In this document: positions 11,426 to 23,597 of the stretch, in pieces
How positions within the stretch are numbered: position 1 is the stretch's first letter
Layout of the letters: each line of letters begins with the position of its first letter
NCBI GenBank assembly: GCA_022818135.1
Contig: JAFMSR010000001.1
Span: 5,433,663 to 5,497,662 of the forward strand
Source: Saxidomus purpurata
Taxonomy: Eukaryota; Mollusca; Bivalvia; Venerida; Veneridae
DNA length: 64,000 nucleotides
Direction: 5' to 3'
Program-made: the position numbers and the translations under genes
Notes under the pieces: model-generated
Database searches by the model: none
Told to the model about the DNA's origin: nothing
Seen by the model: the letters and a program-made list of their open reading frames with translations, nothing else

Positions 11426-12764
11426 TTGTTAGATTGCTTGTAAAGTTACTTTTAATTGCTCCTACATTTGTCTTTTACTTTTGGTAAGATTTGCAGAATT
11501 ACCTTCCGCTGGAAATTATCTATCCGGAACGTGCCTCTTAATGGCCTAAATTTATTTACAAAAGAAGTCTGTGTGGCCAATTAAATAATTTGATCCATAA
11601 CAAAAAGCAACAATTATTTTGTTTTTCTTAAAAGAACGGGGAACTACAAATGTACTCATTGTTACAGTGTCCGTGTTCTTCATTCCCACAAAAGCTGCAT
11701 TAACAAAAGAAGACAGTCACGCAATTAATTCTACCCTATATTGCGTGATACACAAGTACAGACGTATTGAAATATTGAATCTAATTTTTACGCTGTTACG
11801 ATAGGAGACTGTGTTTTAGGAGTGTGCCAAACACTCTGTAGATAATTCTTCTTTCAGACTTGCATTATGCATAGATTTATCTGAATAATTCACTTTGAAT
11901 CTGCATTTCACAAATTCTCATATCCTGCAAATATTCACAATGTTCTATCAGATGCAGTTTAATCAATGTTTTGTGTTTACTTACTTACTGATTGTTTGAA
12001 GACAGTAGTAGCATTCACCTTAATTCTATGGCCTATTCCACTAATATTACAGCCAGAGTGGTATACATTCTTTTACGTAGTAATCGCATCGTCCGCCCGT
12101 CCGTCCGTCCTCTTTTTTGTGCAGAGTACGAACTTAAATTTATTGATAATTTATATATCGATGTAAGTACAGTGAACAACACGTCTATGATTCTTTCATT
12201 TTGAGTTACTGTCCTAAGTAACTTTTCTAAAAAAAAGTTTTGAAAGCAATGAAATATAGGCAGGACATCGATAAGAGATGGTCATGTACACAATGACCGT
12301 TCTTCTTCCTTCATTCAATTATGAGTAATTGTTTCTTTTTCTTCTCATAAACGTTTAATTGAAATTGATTGATTTCACATAAATATTGATAGAGGGAAAT
12401 TAGAGGAAGTGCTGTGCACAGAACCTTTCTTAAATAAGAAGTTACTACCATTTGTTACTTTTTAGTGAGGAGCATATCACAAGAAGTTGAGGAGAAGAAG
12501 TTGCTGCTTTTTATATTTAGCAGCATTGAGAACAATGAGAGCAGCTTCAGTTATTTTAGAAGATCATCGCACCCTGTTAGAAAGTAGAAAAGACAAAGGG
12601 TAATAATGATTTTTTTACTTCATTTTAATAATTTTTTTTTTTTCAATCAAAGCTGCTCCTCTGGGCCGTGTGCCATTTTAGAGTGTCAGGTCCTGTCTTG
12701 TTCGGCCTTTTTTGTGTGTATGTTTAAATGGAGATTTCTGTATAGAGACTTCTAGTCCAGGTAC
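11426..12764. other. No gene recognised; short GTCC run
   Basis: Two overlapping frames at 11966-12204 cross a (GTCC)n run at about 12090-12112. A 61-codon frame at 11619-11804 has no recognisable features. Confidence 0.3.
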
Positions 12765-13130
12765 TTAAAGCTGCTCGCTTCCAGATTTTGGTAATTAATT
12801 AAAGGCCTTCAAACTGTATGTAAATAATGTATTAAATTTAGAACATATAGTCAGATAAAAAAGGCCCCAGTTTAAATTCCTGTCACTTTTATATCTAGAT
12901 TTAAAAAACTATAAATTCAAGGCGTAGCAATCGCTTTTGAAATTTCAATATAAACATATAGTGTAGCGGCGCCCTATAACAAACATTTTCAATCGATTTC
13001 TGCAAACCCCTACCTAGATTTAAGCTAATATTTTGATTCAATCCTTTAGTTTTTTATTTATGTATCATTATGTTAATTTAAAAAAATAAATAAAAAGTTT
13101 CAGTGGTAACCGAGAACTAGCAAATTTAAA
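12765..13130 (-). repeat. Family A MITE copy, abutting family B
   Basis: Begins TTAA-AGCTGCTCGCTTCCAG-ATTTTGG; ends 'gtaaccgagaactagcaaat'. Its terminal TTAA is also the left TTAA of the B copy at 13127. Confidence 0.65.
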
Positions 13131-13497
13131 GAGGCACTCCATACATCTAGCAGATTATAATCTCGAAACATAGATTATGTGTTCAATGAACGTAAATGAT
13201 AAGTAAATACGATTTCAAAGAATAACCTATGGAGAACAATGCCTCATTTTACCACAATCAATCAAGAAAGAGGCTTTCTGTAATAAATCGCATCCACCCA
13301 TTAAATGTACAGCAACAACTCTACATAGATAATTGAATGGTTTTCGGCATTGCAGCATAATTTAAACCTCTGATTTTATCGATAATGAATGGGAATGCAT
13401 AGCTGAAACTTTTAGGTTAAGTTATAATACTTCCAAACAATATATTATTTATGTTTTGGAGAAGTTTAGTTCGGCATCAGGTATAGGGTATGTCCCT
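13127..13497 (+). repeat. Family B MITE copy
   Basis: TTAAAGAGGCACTCC at the left, 'gtatagggtatgtccct' at the right; all internal B landmarks are present. Confidence 0.7.
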
Positions 13498-13510
13498 ATA
13501 TGCTTAAGCC

Positions 13511-13978
13511 AGTTGAATATTCAACCAACTTCTTGCTTATTCTATCTTGAATTTTCAACTTACTATCACTAATCTTGAATATTCAACTTACTATCTTGAT
13601 TTTTCAACTTACTATCTTGAATTTTCAAGTTAGTATCTTGATTTTTCAACTTAGTAAGTGGAATTTTTAAGTTAGTATCTCGAATATTCAGTTTAGTATC
13701 TTGAATTTTCAACTTACTTTCTCGAATTTTCAACTTAAAGTTAGCAAGTTGAATTTTTAACATATTATCTTGGATTTTCAACTTAGTAAGCTGTATTTTC
13801 AACTCAGTATGTACGTATGTACCTTGAAATTTAAACTTAGCAAGTTGAATTTGCAACATAGTATCTTGAATTTCCAACTTAGTTTAATTTTCAGCTTAAT
13901 ATCTTAAAGTTTCAACTTAGTATCTTGAATATTCAATTTAGTTTCTTGCATTTATAACTTAGTATCTTGAATTTTCGT
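13511..13978 (-). repeat. 21-bp minisatellite, TTGAATTTTCAA type
   Basis: About 22 diverged units, mostly exactly 21 bp, of the form 'tatcttgaattttcaactta'. Each unit contains a near-palindrome TTGAA..TTCAA, and a few units read in the inverted sense. The 102-codon minus-strand frame at 13569-13877 (heptads of the KIQDTKL type) is only a translation of the array, because 21 is a multiple of 3. Confidence 0.85.
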
Positions 13979-14327
13979 CCAATCCGATACAGACAAGAGG
14001 AAAAGATGCTTCTGTTTTATATTATATTTTCTATCTCGCATATAACAGGAAATAGTTAATTCCTTTGAGATTCAGACCAGCCGTTATTTGTATTCATCAA
14101 AGTCTAAGTCATCGGAAAAACTGATAGTTAGGGACCAAGATTAGCATTTGAGTTACTCATGGGATATGTATTGTTAAATGATTCTGACATGGTCATTAAA
14201 TTAATTTGTTTTCCTTCTTCAGAAAAAAGCACAAAATGTAATGACATTTATATGTTCATAAAAAATATATAACTATATTTGACACAAGAAGTGTGGTCGC
14301 TTAGTCACGTTTGAAAGTGCAAACATG
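13979..14327 (+). repeat. Dispersed repeat H, left flank of FB2
   Basis: Colinear with 34484-34760 ('gagattcagaccag', 'accaagattagcat', 'catgggatat'). The matching sequence resumes to the right of FB2 at about 17345, so FB2 interrupts a copy of H. Confidence 0.6.
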
Positions 14328-14373
14328 TTATAGTATGGAACGCCACAGCTGCCTTCTATACACACTTCTTAAA

Positions 14374-15205
14374 TGGTGATGTCCTTTTGATATATGGTGA
14401 TATCGTTTTGATAGATGGTGCTGTGGTTTTGATAGATGGTGATGTCGTTTTGATAGATGGTGCGGTCGTTTTGATAGATGGTGCTGTCGTTTTGATTGAT
14501 GGTGCTGTGGTTTCTGTAGATAGTGATGTCGTTTGGATATATGGTGATGTCGTTTGTATATATGGTGATGTCGTTTTGATAGATGGTGATGTTGTTTTAA
14601 AGGTGGTGACGTCGTTTTGATAGATGGTGATGTGGTTTTGATAGGTGGTGATGTCGTTTTGATAGATGGTGCTGTGGTTTTGATAAATGGTGCTGTGGTT
14701 TCGATAAATGGTGATGTCTTTTGATAGATGGTGCTGTGGTTTTGATAGATGGTGATGTCATTTGGATAGAGGGTGCTGTGGTTTTGATAAATGGTGATGT
14801 CGTTTTGATAGATGGTGCTGTGGATTTGATAAATGGTGATGTCGTTTTGATTTACGGTGGTGTCATTTTGGTATATGGTGCTGTCGTTTGGATATATGGT
14901 GATGCCGTTTTGATAGATGGTGCTGTGGTTTTGATAAATGGTGATGTCGTTTTGATATATGTTGCTGTGGTTTTAATAGATGGTGCTGTCATTTAGATAA
15001 ATGGTGGTGTCATTTTGATAGATGGTGCTGTGGTTTCGGTATATGGTGCTGTCTTTTTTTTATATGGTGCTGTGGTTTTAACAAATGGTGATGTGAGTTT
15101 GATATATGGTGCTGTCATATTTATATATGGTGCAGTGGTTTTGATATATGGTGATGTCCTTTCTATATATGGTGATGCTATTTTGATATATGGTTCTGTC
15201 ATTTT
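14374..15205 (+). repeat. 21-bp minisatellite, left arm of FB2
   Basis: About 39 units of exactly 21 bp based on 'ggtgatgtcgttttgataga'. Because 21 is a multiple of 3 the array is open for long distances and reads as heptads such as VVLIDGA; those frames are not genes. Confidence 0.95.
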
Positions 15206-16189
15206 TTATTACGATGATGTTGAACTATTTATAGATGGCCTAGTTGTTGACCGGATCAGGTTGATGATGGTAAAACTGTTCTGACATCGTTAAAATGGAG
15301 GCAATTTTGTCGTCAGTTGGTATGAGACGCCTAAATACATTTCCATAGACTTACATTATAAGGGTTTCTTCCGGTGCGACTACCCAAAATCTCACCGACT
15401 GCTGAAATGAACTTTATTTTGTAGAATCATCCTAGTCCCACATAAAAATAACTAGTTTCAGCCAATCAGCAATCAAACACATAGTGTAGGTCCGCATTCT
15501 CCCTAGACAGATTGCTTTTGTACGCACTTAGAACTCTTTCAAATAATAAAATAACCATTGCTGAACCAAAGTATAGCTTTGATTTAAGTCCGTACAAAAG
15601 CAATCGTTTCAGTCTTTAGGTATGAGACGCCTAAATCGGTGAAAACCGGAAGCAGGTTATTTTGTCTAGGGAACATGCGGACCTACACTATGTGTTTGAT
15701 TGCTGATTGGCTGAAACTAAGTGGATGCATACAAGAAAAATTACTTTGAAATAATCGCTGCATGATAGATCACAAATGAAATATGAAGAGAAAAATCTTA
15801 ATATAAATTATAATCAAAATATTTGGTATTTGAAAAAACTGACATATTTGGTCGGTGACCACTAAAACTGCCACAAAAATGGGGGTGGTGTTATTGAGCC
15901 CAAAATTACTGGCATAAAGTATTGGATCACATGTATAAATTTTGTTATTTTTATGTGGGACCAGGATGATTCTACAAAATAAAGTTCATTTCAGTAGTCG
16001 GTGAGATTTTAGGTAGTTGCACCGGAAGAAACCCTTATAATGTAAGTCTATGGAAATGTATTTAGGCGTCTCATACCAACTGACGACAAAATTGCCTCCA
16101 TTTTCACGGTGTCAGAACAGTTTTATTCTCATCAACCTGATCCGGTCGACAACTAGGCTATCTATAAATAGTTTAACATCATCGTAATA

Positions 16190-17300
16190 AAAAATGACAG
16201 AACCATATATCAAAATAGCATCACCATATATAGAGAGAACATCAACATATATCAAAACCACTGCACCATATATAAATATGACAGCACCATATATCAAACT
16301 CACATCACCATTTGCTAAAACCACAGCACCATATATAAAAATGACAGCACCATATATCGAAACCACAGCACCATCTATCAAAATGACAGCACCATTTACC
16401 AAAATGACAGCACCATTTACCAAAATGACAGCACCATTTATTAAAACCACAGCAACATATATCAAAACGACATCACCATTTATCAAAACGACATCACCAT
16501 ATATCCAAACGACAGCACCATATATAAAATGACAGCACCATATACCAAAATGACACCACCATAAATCAAAACGACATCACCATTTATCAAAACCACAGCA
16601 CCATCTATCAAAACGACATCACCATTTATCAAAACCACAGCACCATCTATCCAAACGACATCACCATATATCAAAACTACAGCATCATCTATCAAAATGA
16701 CATCACCATTTATCAAAACCACAGCACCATCTATCAAAACCACAGCACCATATACCCAAACGACATCACCATATATCCAAACGACATCACCATCTACAAA
16801 AACCACAACACCATTTATCAAAACGACGTCACCATCTATCAAAACGACATCACCATATATCAAAACCACAGCACCATCTATCAAAACCACAGCACCGTAT
16901 ATCCAAACGACATCACCATTTATCAAAACCACAGCACCTTCTATCAAAACGACGTCACCACCTTCAAAACGACGTCACCATCTATCAAAACGACATCACC
17001 ATATATCAAAACCACAGCACCATCTATCAAAACCACAGCACCGTATATCCAAACGACATCACCATTTATCAAAACCACAGCACCTTCTATCAAAACGACG
17101 TCACCACCTTCAAAACGACATCACCATATATCCAAACGACATCACCATCTACAAAAACCACAGCACCATCTATCAAAACGACATCACCATCTATCAAAAC
17201 CACAGCATCATCTATCAAAACCACAGCACTATCTATCAAAATCACAGCACCATCTATCAAAACGACATCACCATATATCAAAAGGACATCACCATTTAAG
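16190..17300 (-). repeat. 21-bp minisatellite, right arm of FB2
   Basis: About 53 units, inverted relative to 14374-15205. Frames of up to 200 codons on either strand (16112-17299) translate the repeat and are not genes. A block of about 120 bp near 16850-16970 recurs at about 16980-17105, a recent higher-order duplication. Confidence 0.95.
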
Positions 17301-17340
17301 AAGTGTGTGTAGAAGGCAGCTATGGCGATCCATATTATAG

Positions 17341-17790
17341 CTTAAAATACGAGATTATATTATAATCAGTTATGTACCTACTTACCATTATGTTACAGCC
17401 TGTCGTCTTCATGTAGATCTACACTTTTCACAGCCTATAAAAATGATTCGTCATAGCTTTTGAGATATTCACACTGTTAACTCCTTATACACATGTACAT
17501 CACTAGATATAATGCTCATTAAACTTTGCAGATTCAATATCAATATAATTCAATAGAAAGTTCAAGCAAACTAATATTATAAATACTGAAGCGATGGTAA
17601 CGGAAAGCCAGAGATAAACAGAAATATCGGTAATTGTGAATTGATTTTGCTATATTTGTAATTTCCTATTGAAAGTTTAAAACCATTTCCTTGTACAGGA
17701 TGTTCTTTTTGGCACAGTCTCTTTCAAAGTATCTTCCGGCAATTACGTTCGTGACAGATGTTTATACAAGCATGTCTAATAATATATATA
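17341..17790 (+). repeat. Dispersed repeat H, right flank of FB2
   Basis: Matches 35040-35260 in order: 'attgattttgct', 'gtaatttcctattgaaagtt', 'ccttgtacagga', then 'tgtttatacaag'. Confidence 0.6.
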
Positions 17791-17859
17791 TATAATATAA
17801 ATTGTTTTAGTCAAAAGAAATTGATACAAAGTAATTGTGTTTTAGTTAACCTGGCTCAA

Positions 17860-18590
17860 AGAACATCTCACTAGGAAGGCACCCCTACCATGATTGTCCA
17901 AAGCATGAACCCTGTGTCAAAACCGACCATGCACGGGGGTCAATTGATTTTACATGTTTATATAGGGAAAACTTCAAAAGTCGTCTTGTCTAAAACCAAG
18001 GCCCAGAGCTTAGATATTTGGAACTTAAGCATTTTGTAGTGGACTTCTACGAATAATGTTAGAGTTATAACCCTCGGGTCAAAATTGACCCTTCCTGTGA
18101 TGCGACTGTTAACCTTGTATTATAGCCAGGCCCCGGTTTCACGAAACTACTGAAGTATCTACTCTGTAACATGCTCAACTTTGTTTACTAACACTTGTAA
18201 GCCCCTTGCATGTTTATTCCTATAAAGAATTCAAGTGTGTCAGAATTGCATTTACCCATGTATTAAATTTTTATACACTTGTAAAATTTGTTCAGGAAAT
18301 GTTGTTTTGCAGCAAGTGATATATATTAATAAATTCTTAAAATTCTTGAGTTGTACTCAAATAATGTTTGCTATTTTTGACTTGCATTTAGTAGTATTAC
18401 AACACTTCTTTCTTTCAACATGTTAATTTCATTATAAAATAGACTATTATTAGAAATGACAAGAACTATCTCTATTTTTAGTTACAATTTGACTTTGAAA
18501 TAACGTACCCAGCTGTACAATTACTTAAGTATTTTCGTAAAATCGGGACCAGGTGACCAATACAGCACAGTCTTGGCCCTCTTGTTCTGT
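17860..18590 (-). repeat. Dispersed repeat J, interrupted by a MITE
   Basis: Reverse copy of a repeat also seen at 19529 and 20228: 'ggcccagagcttagatattt' is the inverse of 'aaatatctaagctctgggcc' at 20272. The outer end 'cttggccctcttgttc' (18569-18584) is the inverse of the start at 19529. Confidence 0.5.
18126..18553. mobile_element. MITE L inserted in repeat J
   Basis: 428 bp with about 30-bp imperfect inverted ends: CCAGGCCCCGGTTTCACGAA at the left; inverted right end CCTGGTCCCGATTTTACGAA, both continuing 'AxTACTxAAGTA'. It splits repeat J. The 63-codon frame at 18235-18426 is internal to it. Confidence 0.65.
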
Positions 18591-19528
18591 TCGATCTAAT
18601 TGCGGGTGTTAACAGCTGCAGTCGTTTTGGGAAACAAAATGTTCCAATGCGATTTTCTTCTGTAATTTATTTGTTTTGTGAAATACGAATTGATTAATAT
18701 TGAAATGCTAGATTAAACAGCCTTAAACTCGTTTGTCTCTTAGTATTGTATAACGCAAAATTATAAAACAGACAATAAATTCTTTATGTTTTTTATTTGT
18801 ATATGTTTCCGAATAAATTTGAATAAACAAATAATTCTTCAACAAACAAATAAATTATAATAGAAATGAAGTTCTAGAATTAATGACTACAGTAAAACAA
18901 CCATTTTGGATCAATTTATAAAACATTTCCTTATATTTCACGTCTTTTCTCGGAATCTTCTTTCTTCTTGTCTGTAGTAAAATATTTGTTTCGGTGCAAG
19001 ATTGATATTTATTTCATGTCGTAAATATCCGATAATATTTCCCCCCATGAAGGTCGAAGTTATCATTTTATATTCATGAAAGGAAATATATTTCGAAAAA
19101 CAAAGTAATTTTCTTTATATTTTATTTATTTGCAGTGGTTCATTGCGACATAATGATGATATATAACTAAATTTACTCCTTCCAGTCTCCAGCTGTCTAA
19201 GACATACAGCAATATTAATCCAGTCTTGTCGAAGGACTGTTTGTTTTTTTTTATTTTATATATCGACATAAAAAGTTTTTATTTTTTAAACTATTTTTTT
19301 CTCATTTGCAAACCTTTTTGCGAAACGTATAGGAAGTTCATACGGTCACAAATAAGCGGTGTTGTTGCAGTAAAGGTGATGAATATTATCAATATTATCA
19401 AACATTCGGTCTATTGGCAGACTATATGAGCTGCCGTCAGCATCTATCGATGTTCCTTGTTATACTAACAATAGATCTACTTTCTCACGCCATGAAAAAA
19501 TAAAGTTTTGTAAATAAATTGCAAAAAC
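18591..19528. other. No gene or repeat recognised
   Basis: AT-rich; a 67-codon frame at 19226-19429 is Phe/Ile-rich and unconvincing. Confidence 0.3.
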
Positions 19529-19670
19529 GAGGGCCAAGATGGACCTATAACGATCACCTGACAATCATTTGCTGTAATGAAAGGTCATCAATAGCGAAAA
19601 GGGTCAGTTTTGACAAAAGGATTCTGATTTGAACAATCTTCACAGGAACTATGTATTATATAGAAGGAGT
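19529..19670 (+). repeat. Dispersed repeat J, start
   Basis: 'gagggccaagatggacctat' followed by 'cgatcacctg' and 'aaagggtcagttttgacaa'; the same opening recurs at about 23380. It breaks off at about 19670 and J-type sequence resumes at about 20228. Confidence 0.5.
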
Positions 19671-19674
19671 AAGT

Positions 19675-19856
19675 GAAACACACGACCAATTCGGGGAAGT
19701 TTTTATTTTTTTTATTATCAACCAACGTTTCGACTTTCAGCAGTCTCCATCAGAGTTAAAAAATGTAAGTTTTATATCTACAAAAGTACAGTGAATTAGG
19801 TGTTTAGTCACATAAGCTTTTTATAGATCGTTTCTGACAAATTGGGGTTTTTTAAT
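19675..19856 (-). repeat. Fragment with GAAACGTTGG motif (possible Penelope-like end)
   Basis: Inverted, it reads 'gatggagactgctgaaagtc' then 'gaaacgttggttgataa'. Motifs of the 'gacc...cgaaacgttgg' kind are known at ends of Penelope-like elements; no protein remains, so the assignment is weak. Confidence 0.25.
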
Positions 19857-19993
19857 ATTTAAACGGACATTCCCTATAACTCGATATATGTTGTTCTTTA
19901 AAAATGCATTTATTTATTTTTTTGCGTTCATTGAACACATTATTTATATTTCATGAAAGCAATCTGCCAGATGTAGGGATAGTCCCTTTAAAG
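19857..19993 (-). repeat. Family B MITE, internally deleted
   Basis: Both ends are present in reverse ('aaacggacattccctataac' and 'ccagatgtagggatagtccc') with 'gcgttcattgaacacatta', but only about 137 bp remain of about 375. Confidence 0.6.
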
Positions 19994-20227
19994 TTGAGTA
20001 AGTTGGCTGGTTTTCGGAATTATGTTGTAATCCTGTTGTCCATGAAGTTGGTTGAAAGTGGATCAGTTAGAGATGATTAGGTATGTATTTTGAAGTTTGG
20101 GGTTATTGGTGATAATCAGTAGAGTTAGATCTTGTTTAAAATTTGCTGAATATTTTATAACTGTTGGTGCGCGTGTAGTGTTCGCCTATATTATGACTTT
20201 CTTCACTAGTTGTTTAGAGTATCATAA

Positions 20228-20792
20228 AAGTCCACTGCATACATGTAAGTCCACTACATAATGCCTTATTCCAAATATCTAAGCTCTGGGCCTAGTAGTT
20301 CCGAACAAGATTTGGGAAGTTGTCCACATATAAGCCTATGCTAAATCAAGTGACCCCGGGCAGGATTTGAACAATCGTGGTCAATGCAAGCTATATGCCT
20401 TGTGGTTTCAGAGAAGATTTTCCCTCTATAAGCATGTGTATATCAAGTGACACTCCGGGCAAGGTCAGTTTTAACTCGGGGGTCATTATTCGAACAATCG
20501 TGGCAGAGGTCCACTACACTTTTAGATCTTGGCATTTCTGGGTTTGAGAAGATTTCCCTTTCTGTTGCCATATCAGTTATGGATGGAATCGAATTATTTG
20601 AACAACCATGACAGAGCTGCAAGGAACATCCCTGTCAAGTTTGATCAACATTTGCCTAATGGTTTTAGAGATGTTGAGAATTGACGACGTTCGTCGGACG
20701 GTGAGCGATCCAAATAGCTCATTCTGGCACATTGCGCCAGGTTGTGAGACGAAAAATAGAAAAGAAACCTGACCCACAGATGAGCTAACCAG
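20228..20792 (+). repeat. Dispersed repeat J, continuation
   Basis: 'gtccactacataatgcctta', 'ctaagctctgggcc', and two diverged blocks with 'gaacaatcgtgg' about 130 bp apart. Non-coding. Confidence 0.5.
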
Positions 20793-21375
20793 TTACAGAT
20801 CTGTTTTCTCCGTAGTGTTTAAAGGAAATCATGACGCTATGTAACTTATCATGTATATTGTAGTAAGTCTGTATTTGAACCACTTGTATCCCATTGAAGT
20901 AGAGACTGAAGCTCAAGAGTAAGTGTTTACATATTAGCCAGACAGCAAACTATATATATCGATAAAACAAGACCATTCTGGATTGAAACAATTGCCTTCA
21001 GCATAAAATTGTCTGGTATGATTTCAAATACAGTGCTTATGCATGTACAGCACCCAAATTTGACATTTTTATCGATATTGCAAAATAACAAAGTCTTGAT
21101 GGCGCCAGTCTGACAGAAAACCAAGAAACCAATCTTTCTCTTTGTTCATTTGAGAAATCATAAGTCATAACAATGTATAAACTGTATCAGCCAACCGCCA
21201 AATGTTCCTTATTGCATTACAAACTTTATTGTTCGAGCGTTTGCTCAATAAATAAGTTAAAGTTTACATTGTAAGAAAAAAAGAAATAGTTGTGGAATGA
21301 GTCTGGACAAGACCGTCAGAAATACGTAGATCAAGTTAATGTATGAAAACCCGGATAACCTTTGTAGTCCCTGTG
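20793..21375 (+). repeat. Dispersed repeat K, copy 1
   Basis: About 580 bp colinear with 28768-29350, clearly diverged; landmarks 'agccagacagcaaactatat', 'gatggcgccagtctgaca' and 'gttcgagcgtttgctcaata'. No open frame is conserved between the copies. Confidence 0.7.
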
Positions 21376-21489
21376 AAAGCGTGACATGGTCGATTCACTG
21401 TCCTAAGCTTATGTAAATCATTGCAAAATAAAAAGACACATCCTAAACTGAGTAATATAGAAGTAACTGTACTTGATTATAAAAACGCC

Positions 21490-21845
21490 ATTTACTTGCA
21501 TAGTTTCAAAAAGATGGGTTTTCAACTGTTTCTTAAAAGTGTTCAAAGACTGAGCACTTTGGACCGAGCTAGGGACAGCATTCAATAAGCTCGGGGCAGC
21601 ATGGCTAAAGCTCCGGGTACCAATTGTAACAGTTCTGCTGGAACGATTAGGTCTCTAGTTGGTCTGTATACATTCAACAACTTTTTAATGTACCGAGGGC
21701 ACTGATCATGAAGTGCTTTGTATGTATAAACTAGAATTTCGAATTTAATCCGTTGACACGGAGGTAAGCAATGGAGTACCTTCAACACTGGTGTTATATT
21801 GTCATAGCGTGAAGTTTTTATGATGATTCGTGCAGCAGTATTTTA
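21490..21845 (-). pseudogene. C-terminal fragment of a LINE (non-LTR retrotransposon) reverse transcriptase ORF
   Basis: On the minus strand one frame from about 21840 to 21582 carries the typical tail of the LINE ORF2 protein: AARIIIKTSRYDNITPVLK, then LHCLPPCQRIKFEIL and YTYKALHDQCPRYIKKLL, then YRPTRDL. After about 21625 the family pattern continues in another frame (RSFSHAAPSLLNAV followed by LNTFKKQLKTHLFE), so there is a frameshift. The fragment lies after the polymerase domain, so it has no catalytic residues. The pattern is common to CR1/L2/Jockey-like LINEs; the clade is not resolved. The rest of the element is absent: a family A copy lies just beyond it. Confidence 0.8.
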
Positions 21846-21950
21846 AACACGTTTTAAATCAATTTTCTGTTTTAAGTTTATATATACATGTTTTATTGTT
21901 ACTTGAAAGATAACACGACACCCTGTAATAACTGAATATAATTGTTTTAC

Positions 21951-22228
21951 TTAAAGCTGCTCACTCACAGTTGCCGTTGAAAAAAACAAAATTTTCAAAA
22001 ATGACATACTATTACACGAAGATAAAACTAAAGGCTAGAATCAACAATAGAAGTAAAAATCTACGTAGGAATTTGAAAAAATCGATTGGAAATGCTGGCT
22101 TTACCGCACCGCTACACTCTATGTTTACATTGGAATTTCAATTTGGTAGCGTATTATTTTAAATCTATAGATATGCTTTACAGGAATTTATACTGGAACT
22201 TTTGTATGTGATTATATGCCCTAAAGCA
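21951..22228 (+). repeat. Family A MITE copy, right end missing
   Basis: TTAA-AGCTGCTCACTCACAG-TTGCCGTTG at the left; breaks off after 'ggaatttatactggaac'. The 63-codon frame at 21971-22162 is internal. Confidence 0.65.
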
Positions 22229-22411
22229 GCGATAGAAGATACAGACAATTCGCCTAATCTTAGGGCTTATGATGATGTGAAAAGAAAACAACATTTCAGC
22301 AAGGTACTGCGTAAATGTACTGCGATGAAGTAGATACACAGTTTGATGCATAAATACAACTGGTTTAGTTTATACGATGCAGACTTATCCTATGAAGTTT
22401 CAAGTCACATC

Positions 22412-22712
22412 TTAAAGGGGCACTCCCTACATCTAGCCAATTATATTCTCGAAACAAAGATTATGTGTCAAATGGGCGTAGAATGATAAATAAATACAAT
22501 TTCAAAGAAGAACCTATTGCGAAAAAAAATCATTTTACCACAATCAATATAGAGGTCCTCTGTAATTAATCGCATCCACCCATTTATTGTACAACAACAA
22601 CTCTAAATAGATTATTGAATGATATACAGAACTGCATCATGTTTTAAACCGCTGATTTTATCGATATGACTGGATGCATTGCTGAAACGTTAAGGTTAAG
22701 TTGTAATGGAAC
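22412..22712 (+). repeat. Family B MITE copy, right end missing
   Basis: TTAAAGGGGCACTCCCTAC at the left; ends abruptly after 'gttaaggttaagttgtaatg', where repeat C begins. Confidence 0.65.
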
Positions 22713-22940
22713 ACTCACCATTTGACGTTCGGTTTCATAATTGAGTTGGCATGGAATCCGTTTATGGAAAATAATTGCATGATGAAGGTGTCAGTTTCCA
22801 TAACTCGAGACGCTGATTAATCTTGAAACGCTGAACACTATTGCAGTGAATATTGATGGTAGAGGAAATTGAAAATGACGATGCATTAGGGTGTTAATCG
22901 TACTCTTCTACATTACGTACCAGCTGTGTAATTTGACTAC
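22706..22940 (+). repeat. Dispersed repeat C, copy 1
   Basis: Matches 48357-48590 ('catttgacgttcggtttca', 'gagttggcatggaat', 'gatgaaggtgtcag', 'gaaattgaaaatgacgat'). The 96-codon frame of the second copy is not open here, which argues against coding. Confidence 0.6.
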
Positions 22941-22996
22941 ATGCATACACTTTCGTCAATCAATAAGTTCTAATAAAAATCACCCAAAACCTACTT

Positions 22997-23057
22997 TTTA
23001 AGGGACATACCCTATTACTGATGTCGAACTAAATAACCGGGAGTGCCCCTTTAACCA
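22997..23057 (-). repeat. Minimal family B derivative (about 60 bp)
   Basis: Reverse right end of B ('aagggacataccctattac ... aaataacc') joined directly to the left end ('gggagtgcccctttaa'). Almost the whole interior is deleted, leaving the two termini. Confidence 0.65.
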
Positions 23058-23597
23058 TGTGTGACGAAACTTCAAACCTTACTATATCATAAACACAAAC
23101 ATTCTGTTTGACCTTGACAAGACAAACCTGACATGATTGGCTGTAAAATGTAACTTCTAAAGTACCAACAAGGTTTACCTCGGAGAATCCCAAGTGATCC
23201 ACACAAACATTCTGACCACGTGTAATGATGATTGGGTTGTAAATGCCACATGTAAAGGCATACATAAGATTTTTAACAAGGTGACCTATTTTTTTACCCG
23301 TGATCAAGCATATTCAAACTCAACTTAAATTTCATTAAGACAATCAAACTGACACGATTTCATAAAGATCCAATCATCAAAAGGGCCTATATGGCCCTAT
23401 ATCGCTCACCTGACTACCATTGGCTACAATACACGGTCACTAATAGCAGAAAGGGTCAATTTTGACAACAGGGTCATGATTAGAGGTTTACAACTCATTG
23501 ATACATACCAAAAGTTAATTTTTGATAAAGCTTTCTCATAAAAGTTAATGTATAATCAAGAAACCCTGGCGTGGTCAATTTTGACCGTGTACTATAG
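23058..23597. repeat. Dispersed J-like repeat sequence
   Basis: 'aagggcctatatggccctat' with 'cgctcacctg' at 23380-23410 and 'agaaagggtcaattttgaca' match the start of J. The preceding 300 bp are unclassified. Confidence 0.4.

Larger units (their letters stand above)
14334..17334. mobile_element. Giant foldback element FB2 (3.0 kb)
   Basis: Ends TATGGAACGCCACAGCTGCC and, inverted, TATGGATCGCCATAGCTGCC (18 of 20 identical). Flanked by identical hexamers TTATAG (14328-14333 and 17335-17340), a 6-bp target duplication. The arms are inverted: outer 21-bp arrays (about 0.83 and 1.1 kb), then about 250 bp of matching unique sequence (for example 'gaggcaattttgtcgtcagt' / its inverse near 16078-16097), then 'cagccaatcagcaatcaaac' and its inverse at 15694-15713. 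The right arm has about 220 bp (15720-15940) absent from the left. No transposase frame. Confidence 0.85.

Noticed and set aside
13569..13877. 102-codon minus-strand frame resembling a coiled-coil protein
   Set aside because: Heptads come from the 21-bp TTGAATTTTCAA array.
14387..17299. Open frames of 60-200 codons on both strands, with heptads such as VVLIDGA
   Set aside because: They translate a 21-bp minisatellite; 21 is a multiple of 3, so stops are avoided in step. Both strands and several frames are open alike.
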